58,746 nucleotides of DNA from Alphaproteobacteria bacterium (GCA_021775805.1 JAJFHD010000145.1:1-58746); one strand, 5' to 3'. Shown: positions 1 through 9,784, counted from the stretch's first letter. The notes: generated by a model not told the origin, from the sequence alone. Numbers and translations are program-made.

Positions 1-411
1 CGCGTGCTGAAGCCCGGCGGCCGGCTCGCCCTCAGCGTTTGGAAGACCCAGTCGCCGATCGGCGCAGCCTTCGCGACCGTGCTCGATCGGCATTTCGGCG
101 CCGGAACCACTGCGCCGTGGGAGATGGTCTATTCGCTCGGCAACCGCGACCACCTGCACGACCTGGCAGACGGTGCCGGCCTCCATGACGCCCATGTCGT
201 TTTCGACGTGAAATTCGCCCGCTATCCCGACCCGGAGGCCTTCATCACCGGCGCCATCGCCGGTTCTCCCATCGCCGGAAGCATGGCCGAACTGCCCGAG
301 GCCGAACAGGCCCGGCTGATCAAAGAGATCGTCGCTGAACTTGCGGATTGTCGTGACGACGACGGCCTGGCCGTCCCGGCACAGTGCCTGACCATGACGG
401 CACGAAAATAG
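1..411 (+). CDS. SAM-dependent methyltransferase, C-terminal part
   Basis: The reading frame is open from the first base of the window, so the 5' part of the gene lies outside. The visible part starts RVLKPGGRLALSVWKT, the post-motif strand of class I SAM-dependent methyltransferases (LKPGG turn). It ends TMTARK. The cofactor-binding GxGxG motif is off the left edge, so substrate and exact family cannot be decided. The rest has the pattern of UbiE/COQ5-like methyltransferases of the Methyltransf_11 or 25 type. It is convergent with parB. Confidence 0.75.
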   Translation, partial: RVLKPGGRLALSVWKTQSPIGAAFATVLDRHFGAGTTAPWEMVYSLGNRDHLHDLADGAGLHDAHVVFDVKFARYPDPEAFITGAIAGSPIAGSMAELPEAEQARLIKEIVAELADCRDDDGLAVPAQCLTMTARK

Positions 412-526
412 AACGCCCGGAAAGTCCGCATTGCAGTCATACGCAGCGTGCCCGGCGCGGACCGCAGGTGCGGGTTTGAAGCGTCGGCGTCAGACCCCTA
501 GACCGTATCTGGTCTAAACCCTTGTC

Positions 527-1408
527 CTACGAGAGATTTGTCAGCCGCCGGCAGACGTCATCGAGCTGTTCGAGGCTCATGTAGTGAATTCTCAACTCGC
601 CGCCGCGGCCAGCCTTGTGGGCTATGTCCACCTTCAGGCCGAGGGCATCGGTCAGGCTTTTTTCCAGTGCCAGGGTGTCGGCATCCTTTTGCCGTGCGGT
701 TTTTGGCTTTGCGGATTTCGGATTTTTCGATCCCGTCGCTAGCCGCTCGGCATCGCGCACGCTGAGCCCTTGCGCAATAATCAGTTTGGCCAGCTCGTCG
801 GGCGATACTTCGCTGGTCAGCAGGGCGCGGGCGTGTCCGGCCGATATCGCCCCTGACCTGAGATGTTCAATCACCGAGTCGGGCAGTTTCGTCAGCCGGA
901 TGGTGTTGGCAATATGGCTTCGGCTCTTGCCGATGACTTTCGACAGCTGGTCTTGCGTGTAATCGAAGCGGGAAATCAGTTCCTTGTAGCCTTCGGCCTC
1001 CTCCAGCGGATTGAGGTCGGTACGCTGGACGTTTTCAACGATCGCGATTTCCAAGGCCTCGCCGTCCGACAGGTCCTTGATGATCACCGGAACTTCATGA
1101 AGCGACGCCCGCTGGGCCGCCCGCCACCGCCGCTCGCCGGCGACGATTTCATAGCGTCCCGGTTTGTTCTCACACGGACGCACGACGATCGGTTGAAGCA
1201 CGCCCTTCTCGCGCACTGAATTCGCAAGATCCTGGATGTCTTCCGCGCCGAACGATTTTCTCGGGTTGCGCGGATTGGCTTCAATGAACTCGATCGGCAA
1301 TTGCCGATAGGTCCTGGCGGTTTCTATGGCAGCGTCCTCGACAACGTCGTCGCCGATCAGTGCGGCCAGGCCCCGGCCCAGTCGTTTTTTTGATTGTTCT
1401 CTAGCCAT
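527..1408 (-). CDS. parB: Chromosome-partitioning protein ParB
   Basis: ParB is the CTP-dependent DNA clamp that loads at parS and spreads, forming the segregation complex pulled by ParA. The 293 aa length is normal. Visible features are the N-terminal KKRLGRGLAALIG segment (residues about 7-19, which contacts ParA), the CTP-binding box GERRWRA at residues 91-97, a central helix-turn-helix (about 140-175, SKVIGKSRSHIANTIRL) and a C-terminal dimerisation domain ending in RRLTNLS. It lies 71 bases or more downstream of parA on the same strand, so the two are probably co-transcribed. Two parS sites occur within 4 kb. Confidence 0.97.
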   Translation of the reverse strand: MAREQSKKRLGRGLAALIGDDVVEDAAIETARTYRQLPIEFIEANPRNPRKSFGAEDIQDLANSVREKGVLQPIVVRPCENKPGRYEIVAGERRWRAAQRASLHEVPVIIKDLSDGEALEIAIVENVQRTDLNPLEEAEGYKELISRFDYTQDQLSKVIGKSRSHIANTIRLTKLPDSVIEHLRSGAISAGHARALLTSEVSPDELAKLIIAQGLSVRDAERLATGSKNPKSAKPKTARQKDADTLALEKSLTDALGLKVDIAHKAGRGGELRIHYMSLEQLDDVCRRLTNLS

Positions 1409-1479
1409 AATGATTTCCGCTTAGTCTGTTGGTTGATTGTTACGGAACAGAATCCAATTTTCAGACCTGTGTCGTGGCG

Positions 1480-2292
1480 TCACGCGGCGGTCAGGCTGCG
1501 TTCCCGTTTGATGATTTCCGAGGCCAGCCGGATATAGGCCTGACTTCCCGAACATTTGCTGTCGTACAACAGGGCGGGCTTGCCATAGGATGGCGCTTCC
1601 GAAATGCGCACATTGCGCGGAATCACCGTGTCATAGACCTTGTCGCCGAGATGGGTCCGGACATCGTCGGCAACCTGGCCTGACAGGCTGTTGCGCCGGT
1701 CGAACATGGTCAGGATGATTCCATGAATTGACAATGCCGGGTTGAGGGTCGTCTTGACCCGCTCGACGGTTGCGAGCAGCTGGCTCAATCCCTCCAGGGC
1801 AAAAAACTCGCACTGCAGCGGCACCAGTATGGAGTCGGCGGCGGCCATGGCATTTATGGTGAGCAGATTAAGCGACGGCGGGCAGTCGAGCAGGATATAG
1901 GAATAGTTCCGGTCGCGAATCGACTCGGCGTCGACATTGTCGATCATCCGGTTAAGCGCGTCCTTGAGGCGGAAGTTGCGCCGGTCGATCTCGGCCAGTT
2001 CAAGCTCGGCCCCCAGCAGGTCCATTGTCGAGGGGACGATGTGCAGGCGCGGAACATTGGTTTCCACAATAGCGTCGGTCACCGGACGGTCGCCCATCAG
2101 AATATCATAGGTCGACGCTTCCCGCTGCTGGCGGTCAATGCCCAGACCGGTGCTGGCATTGCCCTGGGGATCGAGATCGATAATCAGAACCCGTTCATGA
2201 ACCGCCGCCAGGGCGGTTGCCAGATTGATCGCCGTCGTGGTCTTGCCGACCCCTCCCTTCTGATTCGCCAGAACAAGAACGCGTGGCTTCAT
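1480..2292 (-). CDS. parA: Chromosome-partitioning ATPase ParA
   Basis: ParA is a deviant Walker ATPase that forms a DNA-bound gradient moving ParB-parS complexes. The start is placed at the ATG at 2292, giving 270 aa that begin MKPRVLVLANQKGGVGKTTT. The deviant Walker A motif KGGVGKTTT is at residues 12-20, and the Walker B region reads YILLDCPPSLNLL. An alternative GTG at 2334, preceded by GGAAGAG, would add 14 residues and overlap rsmG by 26 bases. The frame also opens with a TTG at 2352. The order rsmG-parA-parB is the usual alphaproteobacterial arrangement. Confidence 0.96.
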   Translation of the reverse strand: MKPRVLVLANQKGGVGKTTTAINLATALAAVHERVLIIDLDPQGNASTGLGIDRQQREASTYDILMGDRPVTDAIVETNVPRLHIVPSTMDLLGAELELAEIDRRNFRLKDALNRMIDNVDAESIRDRNYSYILLDCPPSLNLLTINAMAAADSILVPLQCEFFALEGLSQLLATVERVKTTLNPALSIHGIILTMFDRRNSLSGQVADDVRTHLGDKVYDTVIPRNVRISEAPSYGKPALLYDSKCSGSQAYIRLASEIIKRERSLTAA

Positions 2293-2308
2293 GGGATTGA
2301 CGGGCTGG

Positions 2309-2980
2309 TCAGGTACGGGGCTCGGTGTGATCACGGGAATTCTCTTCCACAATTAGGATGCAGCCTTCGGGATGAACGCGGTTCGCATGTTTCCTGGCAG
2401 TGATATTCCAATATTTAGCGGCTTCGGTCAATTCCGCATCTATATCTTGTCCCTTGAAAAACACACATGGGGTTTCCTTTTTAACAAGACTATCGACATA
2501 TTTCATCAGATCGTTGACCGATGCCAGGGCCCGCGCCGTTATCGCTTGCGGCGCCGGGTCGAGGTCTGTCCAGGCCAGATTTTCGATCCGGACCTGATGA
2601 ACTGTCGCCGGCGCTTGTGTCTGACGTATGGCTTCGCGCAGGAATGCACATTTTTTACCCAGGCTTTCGACCAGGTGAACATGGGCGCCGGGGCTCGGCT
2701 TTTTGAGGATGGCCAGGACAACGCCCGGAAGCCCGGCACCGCTGCCCAGATCGAGCCAGACATTGAACCGGTCGAATGGCGGTATGGCGAGCTGGGCACA
2801 GTCTGCGATGTGACGATGCCAGATGTCTTCGACGGTTGACTTGCCGATCAGGTTGATTCGTTTTTGCCAGTGGACCAGAACATCCACATAGAGCTGCAGA
2901 CAGTCCAGCGTTTCACGTGAAACGTTGTAGACCGCGGCAAAATCATCGGCAGTCCTGATCTGTTGTCCCGTGGTTGCCAT
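2309..2980 (-). CDS. rsmG: 16S rRNA (guanine527-N7)-methyltransferase RsmG (GidB)
   Basis: RsmG methylates G527 of 16S rRNA using SAM. The protein is 223 aa. The SAM-binding motif LDLGSGAGLPG is at residues 77-87. Residues 20-25 read VSRETL, which is what a parS sequence encodes in this frame; the DNA palindrome is at 2909-2924. The start codon overlaps the mnmG stop as TGATG (2978-2982), so the two are translationally coupled. Confidence 0.96.
   Translation of the reverse strand: MATTGQQIRTADDFAAVYNVSRETLDCLQLYVDVLVHWQKRINLIGKSTVEDIWHRHIADCAQLAIPPFDRFNVWLDLGSGAGLPGVVLAILKKPSPGAHVHLVESLGKKCAFLREAIRQTQAPATVHQVRIENLAWTDLDPAPQAITARALASVNDLMKYVDSLVKKETPCVFFKGQDIDAELTEAAKYWNITARKHANRVHPEGCILIVEENSRDHTEPRT
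2909..2924. other. parS-like centromere site inside rsmG
   Basis: CGTTTCACGTGAAACG is a perfect 16-base palindrome whose 14-base core GTTTCACGTGAAAC is identical to the parS consensus; only the outermost base pair differs. It lies in the coding sequence of rsmG, a position known to hold parS in many bacteria. ParB bound here is expected to nucleate spreading near the origin. Confidence 0.85.
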
Positions 2981-4845
2981 CAGGCTGTGCGCCGCCGGGA
3001 TTTGCGCTTGACGCTCTGCAGCAGCAATGTCAGGGCCGCGGGCGTTACACCATCGATCCGCGAGGCCTGGCCCAGGGTCACCGGACGGGTCTGGTTGAAT
3101 TTATGCTGCATCTCGTTGGACAGGCCGGCAATCGTGCCGTAATCGGTGTCCGCCGGGATGGTCAAATCCTCATCCCTGCGGAATGCCTCGATATCGGCCA
3201 CCTGACGATCCAGGTAACCGGCGTATTTGGCATCTATTTCCAGTTGCTCGATGACCGCGGCGGGAAACCGTGCCAATTCAGGCCACACCGCCGCCAGATC
3301 GCGAACCGCAATATCGGGATAGGCCAGCAGCTGGTGGGCATTTCGGCGAACCCCGTCCAGATTGACCTTCAGACCGTGCCGTACCGCTTCATTGGGTGTC
3401 AATGTGCACGCCGTTGCGACACATCGCGCCTGGTCCAGTAATGCCAGTTTTTTCCGGAATGTTTCCTGGCGCATGGGGCCGACACACCCAAGCGCCTCGC
3501 CAATCCCCGTCAGTCTCTGATCGGCATTGTCTGACCGCAACGTCAACCTGTACTCCGCCCGCGACGTAAACATGCGGTACGGTTCGCTCACCCCCCGCGT
3601 CACCAGATCGTCGATCATGACACCGATATAGGCATCGGCCCGGTCGAGGATGAACGGATCGCCGCCGGATACGGCGAGGGCGGCATTGAGTCCGGCCATC
3701 AGACCTTGTGCGGCGGCCTCTTCATACCCGGTAGTGCCATTGATCTGGCCGGCCAGGAAAAACCGCCGGCACGTCTTCAACTCCAGACTGGGCAGCAGTT
3801 CACGGGGATCCACATAATCGTACTCGATCGCATACCCCGGCCGGATGACGGCCACGTTTTCCAATCCCGGGATCGTGCGCAGGAAAGCGTCCTGCACATC
3901 CTCGGGCAGGGACGTGGATATGCCATTGGGATAGACCGTATCGACGGTCAGTCCCTCCGGTTCCAGGAAGATCTGATGTCCCGACCGCTCGCCGAAACGC
4001 ACGACCTTGTCCTCGATCGACGGGCAATAGCGCGGGCCCACCCCATCGATCTGCCCGGAATAGACCGGTGCCTTGTCGATGTTGTCGCGAATTATCCTGT
4101 GGGTGGCCTCGGTCGTCGTCGTCAGAAAACACGATATCTGCGGTGTCTGAATGGCATCGGTCAGAAAAGAAAACGGCACCGGAGGGTTGTCCCCCGGTTG
4201 CTCGTCGAGGCCGTGCCAATCGATGGTGTTGCCGTCGAGCCGCGCCGGGGTGCCGGTCTTCAGCCGCCCCATCCGCAAGCCCGTGCCATAAAGCCGGTCG
4301 GCAAGAATGTTGGAGGGCTTGTCACCGACCCGGCCGGCCGGTGTCTTTCGGGTTCCCAGGTGAATGACGCCGCGTAGGAACGTGCCTGTCGTAAGCACCA
4401 CTGCCCCGGCTGAAACGCTCGAACCGTCCTCCAGCACCACGCCGGACACATGGCCATTGACGACCGCCACATCCGACACCGCGCCTTCCAGAACATCCAG
4501 CCGTTCCTGACGCTCGATCTCGTCCAGCATGGCATTGCGGTAGAGCACACGGTCCGATTGCGCCCGCGGACCCCGGACGGCCGGACCCTTGCGCCGGTTC
4601 AGCATCCGGAACTGGATTCCGGACACGTCCGCCACACGGGCCATCAGCCCGTCGAGGGCATCGATCTCGCGGACCAGATGGCCCTTGCCCAGGCCGCCTA
4701 TCGCCGGGTTGCACGACATTTCCCCGATTGTCGATTTCTTGTGGGTCACAAGCAGTGTTTCGGCACCGAATCGGGCCGACGCGCTGGCCGCCTCGCATCC
4801 GGCATGGCCACCGCCAATGACAATCACATCGTATTGTTTGGTCAT
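2980..4845 (-). CDS. mnmG: tRNA uridine-5-carboxymethylaminomethyl modification enzyme MnmG (GidA)
   Basis: MnmG is the FAD protein that, with MnmE, installs cmnm5/nm5 on the wobble uridine of tRNAs reading NNA/NNG. The 621 aa length is typical. The N-terminal dinucleotide motif IGGGHAGCEAA is at residues 10-20. The conserved MSCNPAIGG segment (about 43-51) and the C-terminal helical tRNA/MnmE-binding domain with YAGYLDRQ are present. The partner gene mnmE lies immediately upstream on the same strand, separated by a 131-base gap that holds parS. Confidence 0.97.
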   Translation of the reverse strand: MTKQYDVIVIGGGHAGCEAASASARFGAETLLVTHKKSTIGEMSCNPAIGGLGKGHLVREIDALDGLMARVADVSGIQFRMLNRRKGPAVRGPRAQSDRVLYRNAMLDEIERQERLDVLEGAVSDVAVVNGHVSGVVLEDGSSVSAGAVVLTTGTFLRGVIHLGTRKTPAGRVGDKPSNILADRLYGTGLRMGRLKTGTPARLDGNTIDWHGLDEQPGDNPPVPFSFLTDAIQTPQISCFLTTTTEATHRIIRDNIDKAPVYSGQIDGVGPRYCPSIEDKVVRFGERSGHQIFLEPEGLTVDTVYPNGISTSLPEDVQDAFLRTIPGLENVAVIRPGYAIEYDYVDPRELLPSLELKTCRRFFLAGQINGTTGYEEAAAQGLMAGLNAALAVSGGDPFILDRADAYIGVMIDDLVTRGVSEPYRMFTSRAEYRLTLRSDNADQRLTGIGEALGCVGPMRQETFRKKLALLDQARCVATACTLTPNEAVRHGLKVNLDGVRRNAHQLLAYPDIAVRDLAAVWPELARFPAAVIEQLEIDAKYAGYLDRQVADIEAFRRDEDLTIPADTDYGTIAGLSNEMQHKFNQTRPVTLGQASRIDGVTPAALTLLLQSVKRKSRRRTA

Positions 4846-4955
4846 CGCATGTGCATTTTCTGATCTAGTCCCGGGCTCCGGAGCCGCCGAAAGGCCGCCG
4901 GCACCTTAGGCCCTTGTCCCGGTCAAACATGTTTCGTTGCCGAATCGGTGCAATC

Positions 4956-4971
4956 TGTTTCACGTGAAACA
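4956..4971. other. parS centromere site (perfect consensus)
   Basis: TGTTTCACGTGAAACA is an exact 16-base match to the bacterial parS consensus and a perfect palindrome. It sits just downstream of the mnmE stop codon in the mnmE-mnmG gap. Together with the site in rsmG it forms a centromere within about 5 kb of parAB and about 7 kb of the putative oriC. Confidence 0.97.
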
Positions 4972-4976
4972 CGCGC

Positions 4977-6320
4977 CTACTTACCTATACAGAAGTCCCT
5001 GAATATAACATCAAGGACATCCTCCACATCCACCAGTCCGGTCAGCCGGCCCAGACCGAACACCGCCTTGCGCATCTCTTCGGCCCGCAGCTCCGCCAAC
5101 AGGGGCCTGTCATCACAGACTCTTTCCAAGGCGTCAACACAAGTCTGCAGGCCGAGCCGCTGTCTTTCCCGGGTAATTGCCGGTGCCTCCGTAGGGCCGA
5201 CCAGATCCGTCGCCAAAGACCCGATCGACGCCAGCAGCCTTTCCACACCCTCACCGCTCTTCACAGACAACAAATGGACCCCCCGGTTTTTCTCTGCAGC
5301 CAGTGCCTGGCGGTCTTCATCGGAAACCAGATCGGCTTTGGTCAAAACATGTAACGCCACCGAATCAAGATCTTCCAAAGCCTGATCGTCCGGCGGCTCG
5401 CCGCTCGACCTCAGCCAAAGCACGATATCGGCACTGGCAATGCGGGCGCTCGCCCGCCTGACCCCTTCTTCTTCGATATCGTCGCCCGATACCCTCAGAC
5501 CGGCCGTGTCCGAAAGCACCACCGGCACGCCATTCAGATCGAGATGAACCTCGATCACATCCCGGGTGGTGCCCGCCTGCGGTGAGACGATCGCCACATC
5601 CCTCTGGGCCAGATAGTTGACCAGGCTGGATTTCCCGACATTCGGCGGCCCGGCGACAACCACATTCACACCATTGCGCAGCCGCTCTCCACATTTCGCC
5701 TTTGCCAGGTATCTGCACATCTCGCTGTGCAGCACCCGTATTCTCTCAACCGACGATGTCATGACATCAGCGGGCACATCGTCCTCATCGGGAAAATCGA
5801 TCTCGGCTTCAAAATAGGCGAGTTCGCGAACCAGCCGGTTCCGCCAATCTTCAAGGACATCTGCAAGCCTGCCGTCCGACTGAAGCACAGCCTGGCGTCT
5901 TTGCGCCTCGGTCTCCGCCTCCACCAGATCGGCAATGCCCTCCAGCGATGTCAGATCGAGCTTGCCGCTGTCAAAAGCCCGCCGGGCAAATTCACCGGCC
6001 TCCGCCAGCCGGCAATCGTCGAAAGAACTCAGTTCATCCAGAACCTTGGCGATCACCGCCCGGCTGCCGTGGACCTGAAACTCCGCCATGTCCTCGCCGG
6101 TGAAACTTCCCGGTCCGGGGAAAAAAATCACAATCCCCCGGTCAATCAGAGCCCCCTCCCGCGCCGCCGATATGGCCGCAAAGACCGCCTTTCTGGCCTT
6201 CGGCACAAACCCGACAAATGCGTTCAACACGCGCCGCACACCACGGCCCGAAAGGCGAACCACAGCGACACCGGACTTCCCCGGAACCGTCGACAATGCA
6301 AAAATCGTTTCACGATCCAT
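4977..6320 (-). CDS. mnmE: tRNA modification GTPase MnmE (TrmE)
   Basis: MnmE is the GTPase partner of MnmG in wobble-uridine modification. The start is at the ATG at 6320 (MDRETIFALST), giving 447 aa; the frame is open further upstream but that extension has no family resemblance. The N-terminal folate-binding domain is followed by the G domain with GPPNVGKSS (G1), DTAGLR (G3) and TKADL (G4). The protein ends CIGK, the catalytic Cys motif of MnmE. It is transcribed divergently from the YyaL-like gene. Confidence 0.97.
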   Translation of the reverse strand: MDRETIFALSTVPGKSGVAVVRLSGRGVRRVLNAFVGFVPKARKAVFAAISAAREGALIDRGIVIFFPGPGSFTGEDMAEFQVHGSRAVIAKVLDELSSFDDCRLAEAGEFARRAFDSGKLDLTSLEGIADLVEAETEAQRRQAVLQSDGRLADVLEDWRNRLVRELAYFEAEIDFPDEDDVPADVMTSSVERIRVLHSEMCRYLAKAKCGERLRNGVNVVVAGPPNVGKSSLVNYLAQRDVAIVSPQAGTTRDVIEVHLDLNGVPVVLSDTAGLRVSGDDIEEEGVRRASARIASADIVLWLRSSGEPPDDQALEDLDSVALHVLTKADLVSDEDRQALAAEKNRGVHLLSVKSGEGVERLLASIGSLATDLVGPTEAPAITRERQRLGLQTCVDALERVCDDRPLLAELRAEEMRKAVFGLGRLTGLVDVEDVLDVIFRDFCIGK

Positions 6321-6464
6321 AATCAAACAACACCCATCACGACCGACACCGCCCCGGCCGAAAAAACAAACCACGAAAACACAACCAGGCCTTGGAAACA
6401 AAACCGGGCCACCCTACAGTCCCCGTCCAGGCCGCACGACAAACCATCCCATAACGGAGCCCCC

Positions 6465-8498
6465 ATGCCGCAAAACCTCCTGCAGCACGAAACCAGTCCC
6501 TACCTGCTTCAACACAAGGACAACCCGGTACACTGGCACCCATGGGGAGCACGCGCCCTCGAAACCGCAAAGACCCAGGACAAGCCAATCCTCCTGTCCG
6601 TCGGATATGCCGCCTGTCACTGGTGCCACGTCATGGCGCACGAAAGCTTCGAAGACAAGGCAACCGCGGATGTGATGAACGATCTGTTCGTGAATATCAA
6701 GGTCGACCGCGAGGAACGGCCGGACATCGACAAGATATACATGAACGCCATCCACCATTTGGGAGAGCAGGGCGGCTGGCCCCTGACCATGTTCCTCAAC
6801 CCGGACGGCGAACCGTTCTGGGGCGGCACCTACTTTCCCAGGACCAGCCAATACGGCCGGCCGGCCTTCACCACCGTTCTCAGGGAAGTCTCCCGCCTCT
6901 ATCACGACGAACGCGAGAAAATCGACACCAACAGAAATGCCCTGGTCACCGCACTGAACGCGGTCAGGGAACCGCACGCCTCCTTCACACTCTCCTTTCA
7001 ACTCCTTGACGACTTCGCCGCAAAACTGGTTAAGGCGATCGACATGCGCCATGGCGGGTTGACCGGGGCACCGAAATTTCCGCAGACAATGATCCTCGGC
7101 AACCTCTGGCGCGCCTGGTTGCGGACCGGACACACCGCCTACAAAACCGCCGTCACCACAACATTGACGGTCATGGCCCAGGGCGGCATATACGACCACC
7201 TGGCCGGCGGGTTCTCCCGCTATTCCGTAGATGACCGCTGGCTGGTGCCGCATTTCGAGAAGATGCTTTACGACAACGCGCTGTTGATCGACCTCATGAC
7301 AATCGTGTGGCAGGACACAAAATCACCGCTACTGCGCCAGCGCGTTGAGGAAACCACAAACTGGGTACTCAGCGAAATGCTTGCCCCGGACGGCGGATTC
7401 GCAGCCAGTCTCGACGCTGACTCCGAAGGCGTCGAGGGCAAGTTCTATGTCTGGAACGATGCCGAACTGACAGCGGTTCTGGACGGCGACGCCGACCTCT
7501 TCAAGCAAACCTACGACGTCACCGCCGAAGGCAACTGGGAAGGCAACACAATCCTCAATCGGCTGAACGCCCTGACACTCCTCGGCCCAGAAGACGAAGA
7601 CAAGATGTTACGGCAAAGGCAGAAGCTCCTGAAACACCGCACCGCACGGATCAGGCCGGGCTGGGACGACAAAGTCCTGATCGACTGGAACGGTCTGATG
7701 ATCGCGGCTCTGGCCCAAGCCGGCACGGTCTTCAACCAACCAACCTGGATCGATGCGGCCCGCGCTGCGTTTCGTTTCATATGCGAATCAATGCATCGGG
7801 ACGGACATCTCTTCCACAGCTACCGTGACGGCCGGTGTCAACATCACGCGACCGCGGACGGCTACGCCAACATGATCAAGGCGGCTCTGGCGCTCCACGC
7901 CACTGAACCGGCCGAAAACGACCTGGAGCAAGCCCTCCTCTGGCTCGACATCCTCAACAAAGACTACTGGGACGATGACAGGGGAGGCTACTATTTCACC
8001 TCTGCCAAGGCGGACAGCCTGATAACCCGCACCAAATCGGCAAACGACGACGCACAACCCAACGCCAATGCCATCATGATCACCAACCTCGCCCATCTGT
8101 CGATTCTGACGGGCGACGACGCCATGACGCGCCGCGCCGATGGTATCATCCATGGCTTTTCCGCCGACATTGCCGCCAATCTCTTCGCTCACGTGGGGAT
8201 TCTGAACGGTTTCCAGGCACTCGCCCAACCGATTCAGATCGTCATCGTCGCCAACAAAGAAACAAGTGGGGAAGCCGTCGACAATCTGCTGACGGAACTC
8301 AACAGATACAGCCTGCCGGACAAGACCGTCACGATCGTCGGCCCGGACGAAACACTTCCCGACCGCCATCCGGCAAACGGAAAACCCATGATCGACAACC
8401 GGCCAACCCTCTATCTGTGCCGAGGGCAAACCTGTTCATTATCTGTTACGGATCCGAATCAAATTGCGGAACGGGTCTCAGGCAAACCCAAACCCTGA
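6465..8498 (+). CDS. YyaL/DUF255 family protein with thioredoxin-like domain
   Basis: The protein is 677 aa from the ATG at 6465, which is preceded by GGAG with five bases of spacing. It begins MPQNLLQHETSPYLLQHKDN, the hallmark start of the DUF255 (thioredoxin_7) family related to mammalian SPATA20. The redox-type motif CHWCHVM lies near residue 55. The thioredoxin-like part is followed by an (alpha/alpha) barrel resembling N-acylglucosamine 2-epimerases and glycoside hydrolases (for example GGFSRYSVDDRWLVPHFEKM). The reaction it catalyses is not established in the family. It is convergent with rho, with a 2-base gap. The frame runs open back to 5727 over mnmE, but that extension is antisense shadow. 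Confidence 0.92.
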   Translation: MPQNLLQHETSPYLLQHKDNPVHWHPWGARALETAKTQDKPILLSVGYAACHWCHVMAHESFEDKATADVMNDLFVNIKVDREERPDIDKIYMNAIHHLGEQGGWPLTMFLNPDGEPFWGGTYFPRTSQYGRPAFTTVLREVSRLYHDEREKIDTNRNALVTALNAVREPHASFTLSFQLLDDFAAKLVKAIDMRHGGLTGAPKFPQTMILGNLWRAWLRTGHTAYKTAVTTTLTVMAQGGIYDHLAGGFSRYSVDDRWLVPHFEKMLYDNALLIDLMTIVWQDTKSPLLRQRVEETTNWVLSEMLAPDGGFAASLDADSEGVEGKFYVWNDAELTAVLDGDADLFKQTYDVTAEGNWEGNTILNRLNALTLLGPEDEDKMLRQRQKLLKHRTARIRPGWDDKVLIDWNGLMIAALAQAGTVFNQPTWIDAARAAFRFICESMHRDGHLFHSYRDGRCQHHATADGYANMIKAALALHATEPAENDLEQALLWLDILNKDYWDDDRGGYYFTSAKADSLITRTKSANDDAQPNANAIMITNLAHLSILTGDDAMTRRADGIIHGFSADIAANLFAHVGILNGFQALAQPIQIVIVANKETSGEAVDNLLTELNRYSLPDKTVTIVGPDETLPDRHPANGKPMIDNRPTLYLCRGQTCSLSVTDPNQIAERVSGKPKP

Positions 8499-8500
8499 TA

Positions 8501-9784
8501 TCAGGTATTCATCGAGTCGAAGAACTCGTCGTTGTTCTTGGTCTGCCGCAGCTTGTCGAGAAGGAACTCGATGCCGTCCACAGTCCCCATCGGATTGAGG
8601 ATGCGCCGAAGCACATACATTTTCTTGAGGGTTTCGGCCGAGACCAGCAATTCCTCCTTGCGCGTACCGGACCGCGTAATATCCATGGACGGGAATATCC
8701 GTTTGTCGGCAACCTTACGGTCGAGAATGATTTCCGAGTTACCGGTTCCCTTGAATTCTTCGAAGATGACCTCGTCCATGCGGCTGCCGGTATCGATCAG
8801 CGCTGTCGCAATAATCGTCAGCGATCCGCCTTCCTCGATATTTCTGGCGGCCCCGAAGAACCGCTTGGGACGTTGCAGCGCATTGGCGTCAACGCCGCCG
8901 GTCAGCACCTTGCCCGATGACGGCACAACAGTGTTGTATGCCCGGCCCAGACGAGTAATCGAATCGAGCAGGATAACCACGTCACGTCCGTGCTCAACAA
9001 GCCGCTTGGCCTTTTCGATCACCATCTCGGCCACCTGGACATGGCGCACCGCCGGTTCGTCAAACGTCGAGCTCACAACCTCGCCCTTGACCGACCTTTG
9101 CATGTCGGTGACTTCTTCAGGGCGTTCGTCGATCAGCAGGACAATAAGATAACATTCCGGCTGATTGCTCGTGATGCTGTGGGCTATATTCTGCAGCAGC
9201 ACAGTCTTGCCGGTGCGCGGCGGCGCAACAATCAGACCGCGCTGTCCTTTGCCCAACGGCGCCACAAGATCGATCACCCGGGCGCTTCGGTCCTTCAAGG
9301 TCGGATCGTCGACCTCCATCTCGAGCCGTTCATCGGGATAGAGCGGTGTCAGGTTGTCGAAATGGATTTTGTGCCGGGCCTTGTCCGGCTCCTCGAAGTT
9401 GATCGTATTGACCTTCAGAAGGGCAAAGTAGCGTTCGCCATCCTTGGGGCTCCTGATGTCGCCTTCAACCGTATCGCCCGTCCGCAGACTGAACCGGCGA
9501 ATCTGGCTCGGGCTGACATAGATGTCGTCCGGACCCGGCAGGTAGTTGGCATCCGGAGAACGCAGAAACCCGAAGCCGTCCTGCAGCACCTCGACAACGC
9601 CTTCCCCGATTATATCCACGTCCCGTTCAGCCAGGCTCTTGAGGATCGCAAACATCAGTTCCTGCTTGCGCATGGTGCTTGCATTCTCCACATCAAGTTC
9701 TTCTGCAAGCGTCAAAAGTTCGGTCGGGGATTTGCCTTTGAGATCGTGAAGTTTGATCTCTTTAAGTTCGGCGATATCTGTCAT
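8501..9784 (-). CDS. rho: Transcription termination factor Rho
   Basis: Rho is the hexameric RNA helicase that ends transcription of unstructured C-rich RNA. The 427 aa length is normal. It has an N-terminal Rho_N helix bundle, an RNA-binding OSB domain with DGFGFLR (residues 69-75) and a P-loop APPRTGKT (187-194). The Q- and R-loop regions are intact and the protein ends FFDSMNT. Neighbouring hemJ and hemE lie upstream on the same strand after a 264-base gap. Confidence 0.98.
   Translation of the reverse strand: MTDIAELKEIKLHDLKGKSPTELLTLAEELDVENASTMRKQELMFAILKSLAERDVDIIGEGVVEVLQDGFGFLRSPDANYLPGPDDIYVSPSQIRRFSLRTGDTVEGDIRSPKDGERYFALLKVNTINFEEPDKARHKIHFDNLTPLYPDERLEMEVDDPTLKDRSARVIDLVAPLGKGQRGLIVAPPRTGKTVLLQNIAHSITSNQPECYLIVLLIDERPEEVTDMQRSVKGEVVSSTFDEPAVRHVQVAEMVIEKAKRLVEHGRDVVILLDSITRLGRAYNTVVPSSGKVLTGGVDANALQRPKRFFGAARNIEEGGSLTIIATALIDTGSRMDEVIFEEFKGTGNSEIILDRKVADKRIFPSMDITRSGTRKEELLVSAETLKKMYVLRRILNPMGTVDGIEFLLDKLRQTKNNDEFFDSMNT

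Noticed and set aside
502..517. Hairpin AGACC/GGTCT after parB
   Set aside because: The stem is only 5 bases and no T run follows on the minus strand, so it is too weak to call a terminator.
4948..5385. ORF on the plus strand starting MQSVSRET
   Set aside because: It is a shadow produced by the parS palindrome and the antisense of mnmE; no protein-like composition.
5727..6464. Long N-terminal extension of the YyaL-like frame
   Set aside because: It lies antisense to mnmE, has no family resemblance, and the ATG at 6465 has its own ribosome-binding site and matches the conserved protein start.
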